A stretch of DNA of 40,953 nt from Desmonostoc geniculatum HA4340-LM1 (GCA_019359545.1 JAHHHB010000063.1:1-40953); one strand, 5' to 3'; positions 1 to 7,650 are shown, counted from the first letter of the stretch. Numbers and translations: made by a program. The notes: generated by a model from the sequence alone, not told the origin.

Positions 1-4
1 CTTT

Positions 5-123
5 TCCTGGTGTCTATTGCGCGGTGGAACCACACTGAACCCTTCCCGAACTCAGAGGTGAAACGCTGTTGCGGCAACGATAGTTTAGGGGTTGCCCTAC
101 GCCAAAATAGCTCGATGCCAGGT
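5..123 (+). rRNA. rrf: 5S ribosomal RNA
   Basis: The sequence reads as a complete cyanobacterial 5S rRNA. The 5' end (CCTGGTGTCT) pairs with the 3' end (GATGCCAGG). Between them are the conserved loop CCCGAACTCAGAGGTGAAAC and the segment GCGGCAACGATAG. The length of about 119 nt is normal. It is followed within 20 nt by a strong terminator, so it should be the last gene of an rRNA operon whose 16S and 23S lie to the left of the window. Exact ends are set from the terminal pairing and may be off by one or two bases. Confidence 0.95.
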
Positions 124-127
124 TTAT
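81..127 (+). repeat. 47-bp direct repeat, copy A (3' part of 5S rRNA)
   Basis: The last 43 nt of the 5S gene plus 4 nt beyond it recur without mismatch at 428-474 in the same orientation. This copy is the functional one because it sits in the intact 5S gene. The 300 bp between the copies contains the 5S terminator and a creatininase gene fragment. Confidence 0.95.
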
Positions 128-142
128 TATTTAACAACAATG

Positions 143-177
143 CCTCCTCTATTTATTTAGAGGGGGTTTTGTTTTTT
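143..177 (+). terminator. rho-independent terminator of the rRNA operon
   Basis: A 9-bp stem (CCTCCTCTA with TAGAGGGGG, one G-T pair) closes a 6-nt loop and is followed by TTTTGTTTTTT. It lies 19 nt after the 5S 3' end, as expected for the end of an rRNA operon. Confidence 0.9.
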
Positions 178-259
178 GGGTGATACAAACAAGCCATCGC
201 TCTCCAAACTCCCTACATCAAAATAGCGATTCTTACAGAGCGCTTCGCTATCGCTCATT

Positions 260-427
260 TTATGAAAAGCTCCAGTTAGTTGCATCACCTACACCATGAG
301 CGATCGCTTCTGCACAAATAGCGTCAGTACCAATTAATCCCGTTGGCCCATGTTGTTCTGTGGAACCAATGGGAAAAATAATACCTTTTGATTGCTGTAA
401 ATAAGTTTCGACTTCTTGCCAAGTACT
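260..427 (-). pseudogene. creatininase-family N-terminal fragment
   Basis: The minus strand encodes about 50 residues resembling the start of the creatininase (creatinine amidohydrolase) family: a STWQEVETYLQQ segment, then the metal-site region GSTEQHGPTGLIGTDAICA. Full-length members are about 230-270 residues, so most of the gene is missing. After GVGDATNW the frame ends at once (SFS, stop), and the sequence beyond has no further homology. There is no native start: on its 5' side the fragment joins directly to the antisense of a 5S rRNA piece (428-474), and the frame reads through it to an artificial start at 577. I read it as a rearrangement remnant, not a working enzyme. Confidence 0.8.
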
Positions 428-474
428 TAGTTTAGGGGTTGCCCTACGCCAAAATAGCTCGATGCCAGGTTTAT
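428..474 (+). repeat. 47-bp direct repeat, copy B (orphan 3' end of 5S rRNA)
   Basis: This is an exact copy of 81-127, covering 5S positions from TAGTTTAGGGG to the 3' end, with no 5' part of 5S beside it. A second hairpin with a T-rich tail follows 15 nt later, as if the 3' end of 5S and its own terminator had been displaced by 300 bp of inserted DNA. Confidence 0.95.
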
Positions 475-489
475 ATATCAAAACTACAA

Positions 490-527
490 CCCTGTAGCTC
501 ACATCACAGCTAGGGGGTTTGAGTTTT
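490..527 (+). terminator. candidate terminator after the orphan 5S end
   Basis: CCCTGTAGCT pairs with AGCTAGGGGG (one G-G mismatch and one G-T pair) around an 8-nt loop, followed by TTTGAGTTTT. It is placed relative to the orphan 5S end much as 143-177 is to the intact 5S, so it may be the original terminator of this rRNA operon. Confidence 0.55.
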
Positions 528-597
528 ATTGGCTCCAGCGAAAATTTAGGTTGCTGGCTGGCTTTACAAACCTGCAACCTAAATTGCTATCTGTAAG

Positions 598-984
598 TTA
601 CTTTTCCAAATTCCAGCCCAAGGCTACTGCTACTTGTTGAGCTAATTCTAGGGGATTGAAGGGTTTAGCGATCGCACTGATCATTCCTATCTGGGCATAG
701 CGACGGCGATCGGAAGCCTGGATTTTGGCAGTTAATAGAATTACCGGAATTGCTTTGGTTACTGGATTTGCTTGTAACTTTTCAAAGGTCGCAATGCCAT
801 CCATATCTGGCATCATCACATCCAGTAGAATCGCATCTGGTTGGTAAGTCTCGGCTTTAATTATGCCTTCTTCACCAGAACCAGCTGTCTCTACTTTCCA
901 GCCTGCGACTGTTTCCAAGCAAATCTTGGCAACTTCTTGAATATATTGCTCGTTATCAACCACTAGAATTCGCTTTGTTGTCAT
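598..984 (-). CDS. single-domain (CheY-like) response regulator
   Basis: This 128-129-residue protein is one receiver domain with no output domain. Counting from the GTG at 987, it has the acidic pair near D11, the phosphoacceptor D56 in AILLDVMMPDMDG, the conserved Thr at about 86 (LLTAK) and Lys108 in AIAKPF. GTG (987) and ATG (984) are adjacent; a purine-rich AGAGGA lies just upstream and either codon could be used. The start lies inside the end of the upstream kinase gene (about 30 nt overlap), so the two are almost certainly co-transcribed and translationally coupled. It probably receives phosphate from that kinase and acts by protein-protein contact. The partner is inferred from position only. 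Confidence 0.93.
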   Translation of the reverse strand: MTTKRILVVDNEQYIQEVAKICLETVAGWKVETAGSGEEGIIKAETYQPDAILLDVMMPDMDGIATFEKLQANPVTKAIPVILLTAKIQASDRRRYAQIGMISAIAKPFNPLELAQQVAVALGWNLEK

Positions 985-3900
985 CACCGCTATCCTCTTG
1001 TTGGTTGTGAGTAATTCCTTGAAGTAACTCCATCACCCGTTGTTCAAATTCCTCAGTAGTCACGCGCCCTTTGGTCAAAAATTCTGTATGTCCTAACTTC
1101 AGTCGATTGTGTTCGGACTCATCCAAATCTTTAGCTGAGTAAACTAGTACAGGGGTATTACAGAGATGGTTATGCTGCTGTAGCCAATCCACTACTGCAA
1201 ATCCATCACTCTCTGGCAAGATCAGGTCGAGAATCATTAAGTCAGGATTCACTTCTTGACTCAAGCGGATTGCTTCCCGTCCAGTTTTGGCTAGGAAGGT
1301 TTCAATCTTATGCCTTTCAAACAGAGTCATGAGCAGTTGAGCTAAATCGGTATCGTCTTCAACAATTAGAACACGGACTCGCTTTGAAGATTTAGCTAAC
1401 ACCTGTCTGACTGACTCTAACAGATGCTTCTCTGAGAATGGTTTGTTTACCCAATTAACAAAATCTACATTAGGTTGATTGCTTGTAATTGCTTTATGTC
1501 CGTAAATGATGGGAATCTTAGAATACTCCTGTAAACCAGTATTTTGGTAAGTCTTGAACAACGGCAGAGTGACGTAAAAAGTGCTACCCTCGCCTAACAC
1601 ACTTTCAGCCCAGATGCGTCCACCATGCTGTTGCATAATGCTCTTACAAATTGCCAAACCCAAACCAGTGCCATCATGATTTCGTGAATCAGAAGAGTCA
1701 ACTTGTTGAAAGCGCTCAAAGATACTCTCAAGTTTGTCAGTTGGGATACCGCGTCCATTGTCTTTGACTGTTAACAAAACTTCATCCCCCTGCTGTTGTA
1801 CTTGCAACCAAACCGTAGATCCAGCAGATGAAAATTTAATGGCGTTACTCAATAGGTTAGTTAAAGTTTGAACAATGCGATCGCAATCTACCCATACTTG
1901 ACCGGAGACATCCGAAATGCATAGCGTCACTCCTGCTTTATCAGCCAGAGGTTGCATGACATTTACTGCTTGAGCGATTAAGTCAACGATGTTGCAGATT
2001 TCTGGTTCCATCTTCCCCTTACCGGACTCGATGCGCTCAATGTCTAGGATGTCATTGATTAGGCGTACTAAACGTTCAGTGCTATCAGTGGCAATTTGTA
2101 GCAGGCGTTTTCCCTGTTCTGAGTCTGTGGGTAGCAAACCACTGGCTAGCATTCCCAGAGAACCGTGAATTGAAGTTAAAGGTGTGCGGAGTTCATGACT
2201 GACAACAGAGATAAACTCATCTTTCATACGTTCGATTTGCTTACGCTCAGTTATATCTCTTAATATGACTGTATAAAATATTTCCTGACTCATATCGATT
2301 TTGGAGATGGAAGCCTCTGCTGGAAATTCAGTGCCATCTTTGCGGCGACCATATATTTCACGCCGTTCTCCCATGCGGCGGGCAAGATTAGGAGATTTGC
2401 CAAAGTCAACCACATGTTGACGATGCACCTGTGAAAAGCGCTGCGGCAAAAGTAAATCAAGACCTTGCCCAATCACTTCCTCGGCAGAGTAGCCGAAAAT
2501 TTTCTCTGCCCCTTGATTAAACAAGGTGATGCGTTGGAAGCCGTTGATGGAAATAATTGCATCATCCGCAATATCTAAAATCCTTGCAAATCGCGCTTGG
2601 GAAAAGCGTAATTCTTCCTGTGTCCGCTGACGTTCATCAAGTTGTGACTGCAACTGTCGATTCACGGTAATTAACTCAGCAGTGCGCTCTGCTACTCTCA
2701 ATTCTAATTCGTTGATAGCTTGGAGATTGGGGAATGAGGGAGATGAGGAAGATAAGGGGGATGAGGGAGACGCAAAGAAAGAACTCCCCGTGTCTTCTTT
2801 CCCTGCTCCCCTGCTCCTTTGGGCTACACGTCGCAGCAAATTTACCCGTTCTAAACGATTAACAATTCGGGTTACTAGTTCTGGGCCAATAATGGGCTTG
2901 CTAACAAAGTCATCAGCACCAACGCTAAACACCTGATTTACTATTGCGGCATCGTTATGCACCGTGAGAAAGAGAATGGGTAACTCACTCCAATCTGGAT
3001 TGTTGCGTACTACTTGGCAAAGTTGAATACCATTTGTAAAGGGTAGTTCCACATCTAAAATCAGTAGATCTGGCGCAACCGCTTCCAAGGTTTCCCAGAA
3101 CTGACGCGGATCTTCAAGAGCGATCGCTTTGAGTCCCCAAGGACTAAGTAAGGTTTGCAAAAATGCCTGAATTTGGGGATCGTCGTCCACAATCAATATT
3201 TTAGTTTCTGTGTCGCGAGCATTTTCCAGCGCCGGTGTCACCGTTTCTAATACTTGTGTAGTCGGCAACGCAGATATTGCTGCTGCGTTCTTTTCTTGAA
3301 TTTCCCGACGCAATAACTTTACCCAAGTTTCGAGGTTGGTGATTTCAGACTTACTCAAAGTTTGAGTAGAACTGAGCAGCAATTCAATGTTGCGTGCCCA
3401 TTTTGAACCAAGAGTCAAGCCAAAAGTACCTAAAGATCCTGCCAATGTATGCGCCTCTTTGACTGCAAGGCTTTGAAATTCAGGATTTAGAGTATTTTGG
3501 TTTAAAGCTGCGATCGCTTCCTCTAGCACCCCCACCTGCTCGTCCACCCGCCCTTGAAATCGTTGCCAAATTTCGTCAACTGCCATTAATGTTTGCTGCT
3601 GTGATTTGGGGCTGGGGATTGGGGACTGGGCATTGGGCATTGGGCATTGGGCATTGGTATTCTCCTGTGCCCCCCTGCTCCCTGCTCCCTGCTCCAGTGG
3701 TTTCAAACGATAACCGACACCATAAACTGTTTCAATGAAATCAGTGGGCGCTCCTACAGCTTTGAGTTTGTGTCGTAACCCTTTGATATGAGTGCGAACA
3801 GCTTCTTCTTGTGGAGTATCTTCATAAGACCAAAGATGTTCTAAAATCATGCCGCAGCTAAACACCCGGTGATTATTTCGCAAAAATAGTTCCAATAGAG

Positions 3901-4366
3901 CATACTCTTTTGGGGTGAGTGGCAGCAGATTTCCAGCATAATTGACTTCACAGCTACTAGGATCTAGGCGCAAATCACCGCGCTCTAGGACAGGTTGCAA
4001 AGTTACGCTTCCACGACGCAACAGCGCCCTGACACGAGCAACTAACTCTTCTTCATCAAAGGGTTTAACTACATAGTCATCTGCGCCTGCATCTAATCCG
4101 ATCGCTTTTTCATGACTACTATCACGCCCTGTCAACAATAATATTGGCACTTGCAGACCATGAGACCGGATTTGCCGACAAAGACTAATGCCATCCAACT
4201 TGGGCAACATTACGTCCAGGAGTATTAAATCAAAATCGCAAGTTTGGATAAAATCCCAAGCAAGATCGCCATCAGTGGCAACTTCAACGGCGTAGTTTTG
4301 GTTAGTCAAAACGGAAGTGAGTGCATAGGCATTGAACTCATCATCCTCTACAACTAAAATTTTCAT
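956..4366 (-). CDS. multidomain response regulator / hybrid histidine kinase with OmpR-type DNA-binding domain
   Basis: This 1136-residue protein carries, in order: a receiver (1-118, D51, K101); an OmpR/PhoB winged helix (about 127-222, ending YGVGYRLKP); an HPt domain (about 262-355, H306 in KEAHTLAGS); a second receiver (388-505, D438); a short coiled coil; a PAS domain (587-705); HisKA (H724 in SHELRTP); HATPase (N841 in NLLSNAIKF, DNGRGIP, GTGLGLAI); a degenerate C-terminal half receiver (about 951-991, no Asp); and a last receiver (D1047). No membrane segment is seen, so it should be cytosolic. Kinase, relay and DNA-binding output are therefore on one chain. Two linkers (226-258 and 518-547) are encoded by intergenic-type tandem repeats. 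It overlaps the 3' receiver gene. The signal sensed and the target genes are unknown. Confidence 0.93.
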   Translation of the reverse strand: MKILVVEDDEFNAYALTSVLTNQNYAVEVATDGDLAWDFIQTCDFDLILLDVMLPKLDGISLCRQIRSHGLQVPILLLTGRDSSHEKAIGLDAGADDYVVKPFDEEELVARVRALLRRGSVTLQPVLERGDLRLDPSSCEVNYAGNLLPLTPKEYALLELFLRNNHRVFSCGMILEHLWSYEDTPQEEAVRTHIKGLRHKLKAVGAPTDFIETVYGVGYRLKPLEQGAGSRGAQENTNAQCPMPNAQSPIPSPKSQQQTLMAVDEIWQRFQGRVDEQVGVLEEAIAALNQNTLNPEFQSLAVKEAHTLAGSLGTFGLTLGSKWARNIELLLSSTQTLSKSEITNLETWVKLLRREIQEKNAAAISALPTTQVLETVTPALENARDTETKILIVDDDPQIQAFLQTLLSPWGLKAIALEDPRQFWETLEAVAPDLLILDVELPFTNGIQLCQVVRNNPDWSELPILFLTVHNDAAIVNQVFSVGADDFVSKPIIGPELVTRIVNRLERVNLLRRVAQRSRGAGKEDTGSSFFASPSSPLSSSSPSFPNLQAINELELRVAERTAELITVNRQLQSQLDERQRTQEELRFSQARFARILDIADDAIISINGFQRITLFNQGAEKIFGYSAEEVIGQGLDLLLPQRFSQVHRQHVVDFGKSPNLARRMGERREIYGRRKDGTEFPAEASISKIDMSQEIFYTVILRDITERKQIERMKDEFISVVSHELRTPLTSIHGSLGMLASGLLPTDSEQGKRLLQIATDSTERLVRLINDILDIERIESGKGKMEPEICNIVDLIAQAVNVMQPLADKAGVTLCISDVSGQVWVDCDRIVQTLTNLLSNAIKFSSAGSTVWLQVQQQGDEVLLTVKDNGRGIPTDKLESIFERFQQVDSSDSRNHDGTGLGLAICKSIMQQHGGRIWAESVLGEGSTFYVTLPLFKTYQNTGLQEYSKIPIIYGHKAITSNQPNVDFVNWVNKPFSEKHLLESVRQVLAKSSKRVRVLIVEDDTDLAQLLMTLFERHKIETFLAKTGREAIRLSQEVNPDLMILDLILPESDGFAVVDWLQQHNHLCNTPVLVYSAKDLDESEHNRLKLGHTEFLTKGRVTTEEFEQRVMELLQGITHNQQEDSGDDNKANSSG
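2731..2818. repeat. in-frame tandem-repeat insertion in kinase linker (receiver 2 to PAS)
   Basis: GGGAGATGAGG-type units followed by CCCTGCTCCCCTGCTCC resemble the intergenic repeat arrays of this genome (for example 11101-11175). Here they lie inside the kinase reading frame and encode a Ser/Pro-rich linker (FASPSSPLSSSSPSFP). Confidence 0.8.
3608..3697. repeat. in-frame heptamer repeat in kinase linker (winged helix to HPt)
   Basis: Four tandem GGGCATT heptamers and three CTGCTCC heptamers lie within the coding region and are translated as a Gly/Pro/Asn/Gln-rich linker (CPMPNAQSPIPSPKS). The same GGGCATT unit forms intergenic arrays at 10962-11037 and 24013-24080. Confidence 0.88.
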
Positions 4367-4668
4367 TTTAAAAGCTTTCCAGACAGGAAAGGGTAGAACA
4401 AATAACCAGCAAAAAATTTAAATAACAAATTAATTAATATTATTAGTAGATTTCATTACATACTTCTGGTATGTCAGTTGTGCGAGGACATCCGCCTAAC
4501 TTGGCTGCTGAAATTAGAGGCGCTAGGATTTACCATTCTATATCATCAACATAGGTAAGATCGGGCTTTCGACCCATAACTCCCCAAATAGATACACTAC
4601 ATAGAAAGTATCCTACGTTCCGACTAAAGCTTTCTACCCACTTTTAAATTTACTTTATAAATAGCTTC
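4367..4668. other. intergenic region between thyX and the kinase
   Basis: About 300 bp without a credible gene on either strand. It should contain the promoter of the kinase gene (minus strand) and the transcript end of thyX. No clear terminator hairpin or recognisable binding site was found. Confidence 0.6.
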
Positions 4669-5391
4669 TTAAGGTGCTAACCTTGCCTTGCCTAAACGCT
4701 GCTTTTCATACCATTGGGCGATCGCTGGTGCCCAATCTCCAAAGTGAGGCCACATCATGTCACACAATTTTTGAATTTCAAGTTGAGCGTCTTTCTTATT
4801 TCTCAGGTCACAAAAATGCAAAAAAGACCTTAAATTGAAACTAACTACAAAATGCTGACGATAGTCAAAGGGTGCTTTACCTCTGGCGTGTTCTTCAGAC
4901 ATTCCACCTTCAAAATCAGCTTTATATCGTTTAGCTGCTTCTAGACACCAGTCCAAATCCGCTGCTCGTTGCTCTGGCGTATAGTAGTATTTTTTACCTT
5001 GCCTGTCTGTGTAATAACCAACAGGACGGAGATAAAAAACGTCTTCTATGTCTTTCTTGCCTTCTACTACCTCAATAAATTGGTTGCCTGTGTACCGAAA
5101 AGATTGTACATCAAATGATACTCCAACTCGATGAGTACGCGCCTGTTGCATAACACTGTGGGGAAAGTAGCCACAGTTGAAAACAATCTGGGGATGCTCT
5201 AGAGGCCCATAATGTCCTCTTTCTCCCGCTAAAAGTCGCTTGACAATAATTTCGCCGCTTTGTGATTCGGAAGGCCATGAGTCGCGCTCATCAAACACGA
5301 ACCCATCGGTATAGTCTTGGTGCATCGCGGCATAAATTACCTGCTGCGGGTTTGGGGTTTTGGCAATAACCTCTACTCGAAATCGATGCAT
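4669..5391 (-). CDS. thyX: FAD-dependent thymidylate synthase ThyX
   Basis: ThyX makes dTMP from dUMP using methylene-tetrahydrofolate, FAD and NADPH. The protein (240 residues from the chosen start) carries GHYGPLEHPQIVF and the nucleotide/flavin-binding stretch RTHRVGVSFDVQSFRYTG. That stretch is the cyanobacterial form of the ThyX RHR-X7-S signature, with T-H-R in place of R-H-R and one extra residue before the Ser. The C-terminal part has HFVVSFNLRSFLHFCDLR, typical of the family. The frame is open to 5463, but the first 24 codons (start of MFNFHRLCSL) look non-homologous, so I take the internal ATG at 5391 (MHRFRVEVIAKTPNPQ). The gene is monocistronic, divergent from hli at 5588. Confidence 0.93.
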   Translation of the reverse strand: MHRFRVEVIAKTPNPQQVIYAAMHQDYTDGFVFDERDSWPSESQSGEIIVKRLLAGERGHYGPLEHPQIVFNCGYFPHSVMQQARTHRVGVSFDVQSFRYTGNQFIEVVEGKKDIEDVFYLRPVGYYTDRQGKKYYYTPEQRAADLDWCLEAAKRYKADFEGGMSEEHARGKAPFDYRQHFVVSFNLRSFLHFCDLRNKKDAQLEIQKLCDMMWPHFGDWAPAIAQWYEKQRLGKARLAP

Positions 5392-5547
5392 TGGCTGTAT
5401 GGAAGTGGATTTGTGATTGAGAGGGCATGAGAACAAAGAACAGAGCCGATGAAAGTTAAACATGGCTTTGAACTCAATCCATAATCATACTCTGTCTTAG
5501 ACTTCTACTTGAACAGATTAAGATACTTTACAAATGTTAATAAGTTT

Positions 5548-5565
5548 GTTACACTTCTTTACATA
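5548..5565 (+). promoter_or_regulatory. HLR1-like (RpaB) site upstream of hli
   Basis: GTTACACT-TC-TTTACATA fits the HLR1 consensus KTTACAWW-NN-KTTACAWW with one mismatch (15 of 16 fixed positions). A further half-like CTTTACAAAT lies at 5526-5535. HLR1 is the binding site of the response regulator RpaB at high-light genes, and the gene 22 bp downstream is an hli gene. Function is inferred from the motif match. Confidence 0.65.
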
Positions 5566-5587
5566 AGAAAAAACCGGAGATAATCAC

Positions 5588-5803
5588 ATGCGTACAACCA
5601 CCGCTATAATTGACGATCAAGGCAAACTGAACAACTTTGCGCTCGAGCCAAAAGTCTATGTAGACGAGCAAGGCGATCGCACTGGCTTCACTACCTATGC
5701 AGAATTGCTCAATGGTCGTCTAGCAATGATTGGTTTTGTTTCTCTGATAGCATTAGAAGTGCTGACCGGACATGGGATAATTGGTTTTTTGACAAGTCTG
5801 TAA
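5588..5803 (+). CDS. hli: high-light-inducible protein (Hlip / small CAB-like protein)
   Basis: This 71-residue protein has a polar N-terminus and one C-terminal membrane helix containing AELLNGRLAMIGF, the chlorophyll-binding motif ExxNGRxAMxG of the CAB/ELIP/HLIP superfamily. Family members sit in the thylakoid membrane, bind chlorophyll and carotenoid as dimers, and protect photosystem II assembly and pigment recycling under high light. The start is supported by ACCGGAGA 6-8 nt upstream of ATG. An HLR1-like site lies upstream and a perfect 14-bp terminator hairpin downstream (5833-5870), so the gene is a single transcription unit, probably stress induced. Length and motif are typical; which Hli paralogue it is cannot be said. 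Confidence 0.94.
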   Translation: MRTTTAIIDDQGKLNNFALEPKVYVDEQGDRTGFTTYAELLNGRLAMIGFVSLIALEVLTGHGIIGFLTSL

Positions 5804-5832
5804 TAATTGATTTGTGTAAAGTAATATTCAAA

Positions 5833-5870
5833 AAAATTAAGAGACGGGAAATATCTCGTCTCTTAATTTT
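5833..5870 (+). terminator. terminator hairpin of hli
   Basis: AAAATTAAGAGACG pairs perfectly over 14 bp with CGTCTCTTAATTTT across a 10-nt loop, 30 bp after the hli stop codon. The A/T-rich outer stem supplies the U tract, so it could also stop transcription from the opposite side. Confidence 0.85.
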
Positions 5871-5974
5871 GGTAGCTTGCCAACAAAGTAAAGCTCCTAA
5901 CCCAGTTAAGTATTTTATTTTTTGCGATCGCAAAACTTTTCGGACTACTGGTATTGACAACCTCACCAGGAACC

Positions 5975-6853
5975 CTAAGTTTGATTTGGTAAAGACTTGT
6001 ACTCAAATATGGGATTAATTGGCGATCGCTGTTGCTCTTCAACAGACTCAATCGAAGCATCTTCCCGATTTTCCAAAGGTTCGCTAGTGCTGGGCTGAGA
6101 ATAATTAAAAATAGGATTTGGTAGACTATAACTCTTAATACGAGATAAAAATGCCTCGGAGAATTGCTCTTGGCTAGATATAGTCTCTTGAATTTCGGAA
6201 TCTGAGTTAGATGTCGTAAATGCATCACCTAATTGTGATTTTTTTTTGATTTCAGGATCTTGTTGCGGCGGTTCTTCTAATCTCTTATTACCTGAAAGTG
6301 TCGAGAAAATTTGATTGTTAGGCTTGACTTCTCTGTGAATTTTATTTACCCGCGAAGATTGCTGTGGTTGGGTTTCATCATGCTTTTTGGTCAGTGTAAT
6401 ATTACTGTTGCTAGATACTTCATTTTCTATGTTTTCTGTGTCCGTCTGGTTTGTCAAAAGTGGAATCGTGTCAACAACAATAGCGGAGTCTTCTGGTTTC
6501 CAAACAATGCTGTTTTGAATTGATAAAAGTTCCGGATTTGCTTCAGAATCAATATGGGCAGTTAAGGTGACACGTCTTTTCAAAGATGTGGAAACGAGGA
6601 AAATACTACCATTAATATAAGTAGATGGTGAAAGTGCCTCTAGATGAAGTTGAATTTCGTTGTCACCAGGAGTTAGGTTGCGAGGTGTAAATTCTAGTCC
6701 CGATATCTGTGACTCAATTTTACAGGCAACTGGAACAACAATCCGCAGCCGCAAATTGTACTCTGTGCGTGGTGCTAGCTTGCCAAGATTTAGCCGGCTG
6801 GGATATTTCCACTCCCCTTCTTCTTCTGGTAATCCCATTGCTGTTCCTCGCAC
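5975..6853 (-). CDS. hypothetical protein, beta-rich N-terminal region and polar tail (possibly 5'-truncated)
   Basis: Not recognised. The first annotated codon is GTG; ATG at 6838 (MGLPEEEGEW) is an alternative. Residues about 1-115 look like a folded beta-sandwich (WKYPSRLNLGKL, YNLRLRIVVPVACKI, RRVTLTAHID). Residues 125-292 are Ser/Asn/Gln/Glu-rich low complexity and probably disordered. No signal peptide or membrane helix is seen. In the same frame, protein-like sequence continues upstream of the GTG (SGQNLEFDNVEV) to a stop near 6898, without a start codon. This suggests that the gene lost its 5' end and that only a 3' portion remains. It follows the CAP and vWA genes on the same strand after about 300 bp. 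Confidence 0.55.
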   Translation of the reverse strand: MRGTAMGLPEEEGEWKYPSRLNLGKLAPRTEYNLRLRIVVPVACKIESQISGLEFTPRNLTPGDNEIQLHLEALSPSTYINGSIFLVSTSLKRRVTLTAHIDSEANPELLSIQNSIVWKPEDSAIVVDTIPLLTNQTDTENIENEVSSNSNITLTKKHDETQPQQSSRVNKIHREVKPNNQIFSTLSGNKRLEEPPQQDPEIKKKSQLGDAFTTSNSDSEIQETISSQEQFSEAFLSRIKSYSLPNPIFNYSQPSTSEPLENREDASIESVEEQQRSPINPIFEYKSLPNQT

Positions 6854-6881
6854 TTCAACATTATCAAACTCTAAATTCTGA

Positions 6882-6998
6882 CCTGAATTGAGGCATCAGC
6901 CACCTCTACGTCCTCGTTATCCTACTGTCAAAAAACACGCATCTAAAAAACCTAAAACCGAAGAATCACTTAAGAACGCTGATCTAACTGCTGCTTAG
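6882..6998 (+). pseudogene. possible 3' remnant of a plus-strand gene
   Basis: An open frame of 38 codons with no start reads PPLRPRYPTVKKHASKKP followed by an acidic end and a TAG stop. Composition looks like a basic protein tail rather than random sequence, and it abuts the point where the opposite-strand gene loses its 5' end. It may mark a rearrangement junction. No family recognised. Confidence 0.25.
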
Positions 6999-7077
6999 TT
7001 TCTGCTTCTTTTTTAATGATTCCACTTAACTCAGCCTCTAAAAGAAGTTGGGTCACTTTCTCTTGCCTTCTATTCAT
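6970..7077 (-). CDS. possible small ORF, 35 residues
   Basis: An ATG frame encodes MNRRQEKVTQLLLEAELSG and then a charged, helix-prone end (stop at 6970). There is no convincing ribosome binding site. It lies between the CAP gene and the hypothetical gene on the same strand and overlaps the opposite-strand remnant. It could be a real short protein, a gene scrap or chance. Confidence 0.25.
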   Translation of the reverse strand: MNRRQEKVTQLLLEAELSGIIKKEAETKQQLDQRS

Positions 7078-7149
7078 TGCTGCTAAATGCAAATTAGTCC
7101 AAACTCAAGAATACGTAATTACATTAGACATAGCCAATAATTTCTGTAA

Positions 7150-7650
7150 TCAACAGAAATTTTGAGTTATGTAAACTTGATTACGCTCTTGAGAAACTGC
7201 AACTCCTATGCCCTGTTTGTCATAAGTGGCTGTGAGAATATTTTGTCGATGTCCAGGGCTAGACATCCAACCCATAACTGTAGATTTAGCTATGTCAATT
7301 TGACTCATCCAGTTATGGTGAGGAACGCCATTATAGTAAGTGATTGAACTGTATAAATGGCTCATAAAAATGTTTTCAGCTATGCCTTCGGTGTAGTAAT
7401 TGCCATAATTTTTTCGGCACGCATAACCCGCAGCGTTTCCTCTCTCTGTAGGGGTTGTTCCTTCTGGAGTTTTGTGGCTCAAGAAATTTCTGAGCGCCAT
7501 ATCTTGACTATGTTGACGAGCTATGTATGATAACTTGGAGTCAAAGGTTAATAATGTCAGATTATACTGTTGTCGCTCTTGATTAATTAATTGATGAATC
7601 TGCTGTTCTAAAGCAGAAATGGATATTACAATTTGGGGGGAATTTGCCAC
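7150..7650 (-). CDS. CAP/SCP-domain protein (PR-1 superfamily)
   Basis: This 166-residue protein is almost entirely one CAP domain. It has a first helix (QLINQERQQYNL), RQHSQDMA, FLSHKTPEG (H59), YTEGIAENI (Glu of the putative metal site), the signature SSPGHRQNIL (H134), and YITQNF at the C-terminus. The CAP tetrad of two His and two Glu appears intact. Bacterial CAP proteins are usually secreted, with uncertain activity (some bind lipid or cleave peptide bonds). This one has no signal peptide, which is odd for the family. The start is GTG with AGGT 8 nt upstream. It is the fourth gene of an apparent operon with two vWA proteins and a small membrane protein, so a partnership with them is likely. 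Confidence 0.88.
   Translation of the reverse strand: MANSPQIVISISALEQQIHQLINQERQQYNLTLLTFDSKLSYIARQHSQDMALRNFLSHKTPEGTTPTERGNAAGYACRKNYGNYYTEGIAENIFMSHLYSSITYYNGVPHHNWMSQIDIAKSTVMGWMSSPGHRQNILTATYDKQGIGVAVSQERNQVYITQNFC

Noticed and set aside
81..474. Integrated mobile element with attL/attR
   Set aside because: The direct repeats fit, but no integrase or other element gene lies between them, so I report it only as a possible scar.
260..577. A 105-residue creatininase gene
   Set aside because: The first half of this frame is antisense 5S rRNA and noncoding sequence; only about 50 family residues follow before a stop.
5812..6018. Plus-strand frame after hli
   Set aside because: It runs through the terminator hairpin and opposes the 5975-6853 gene; no ribosome binding site or homology.
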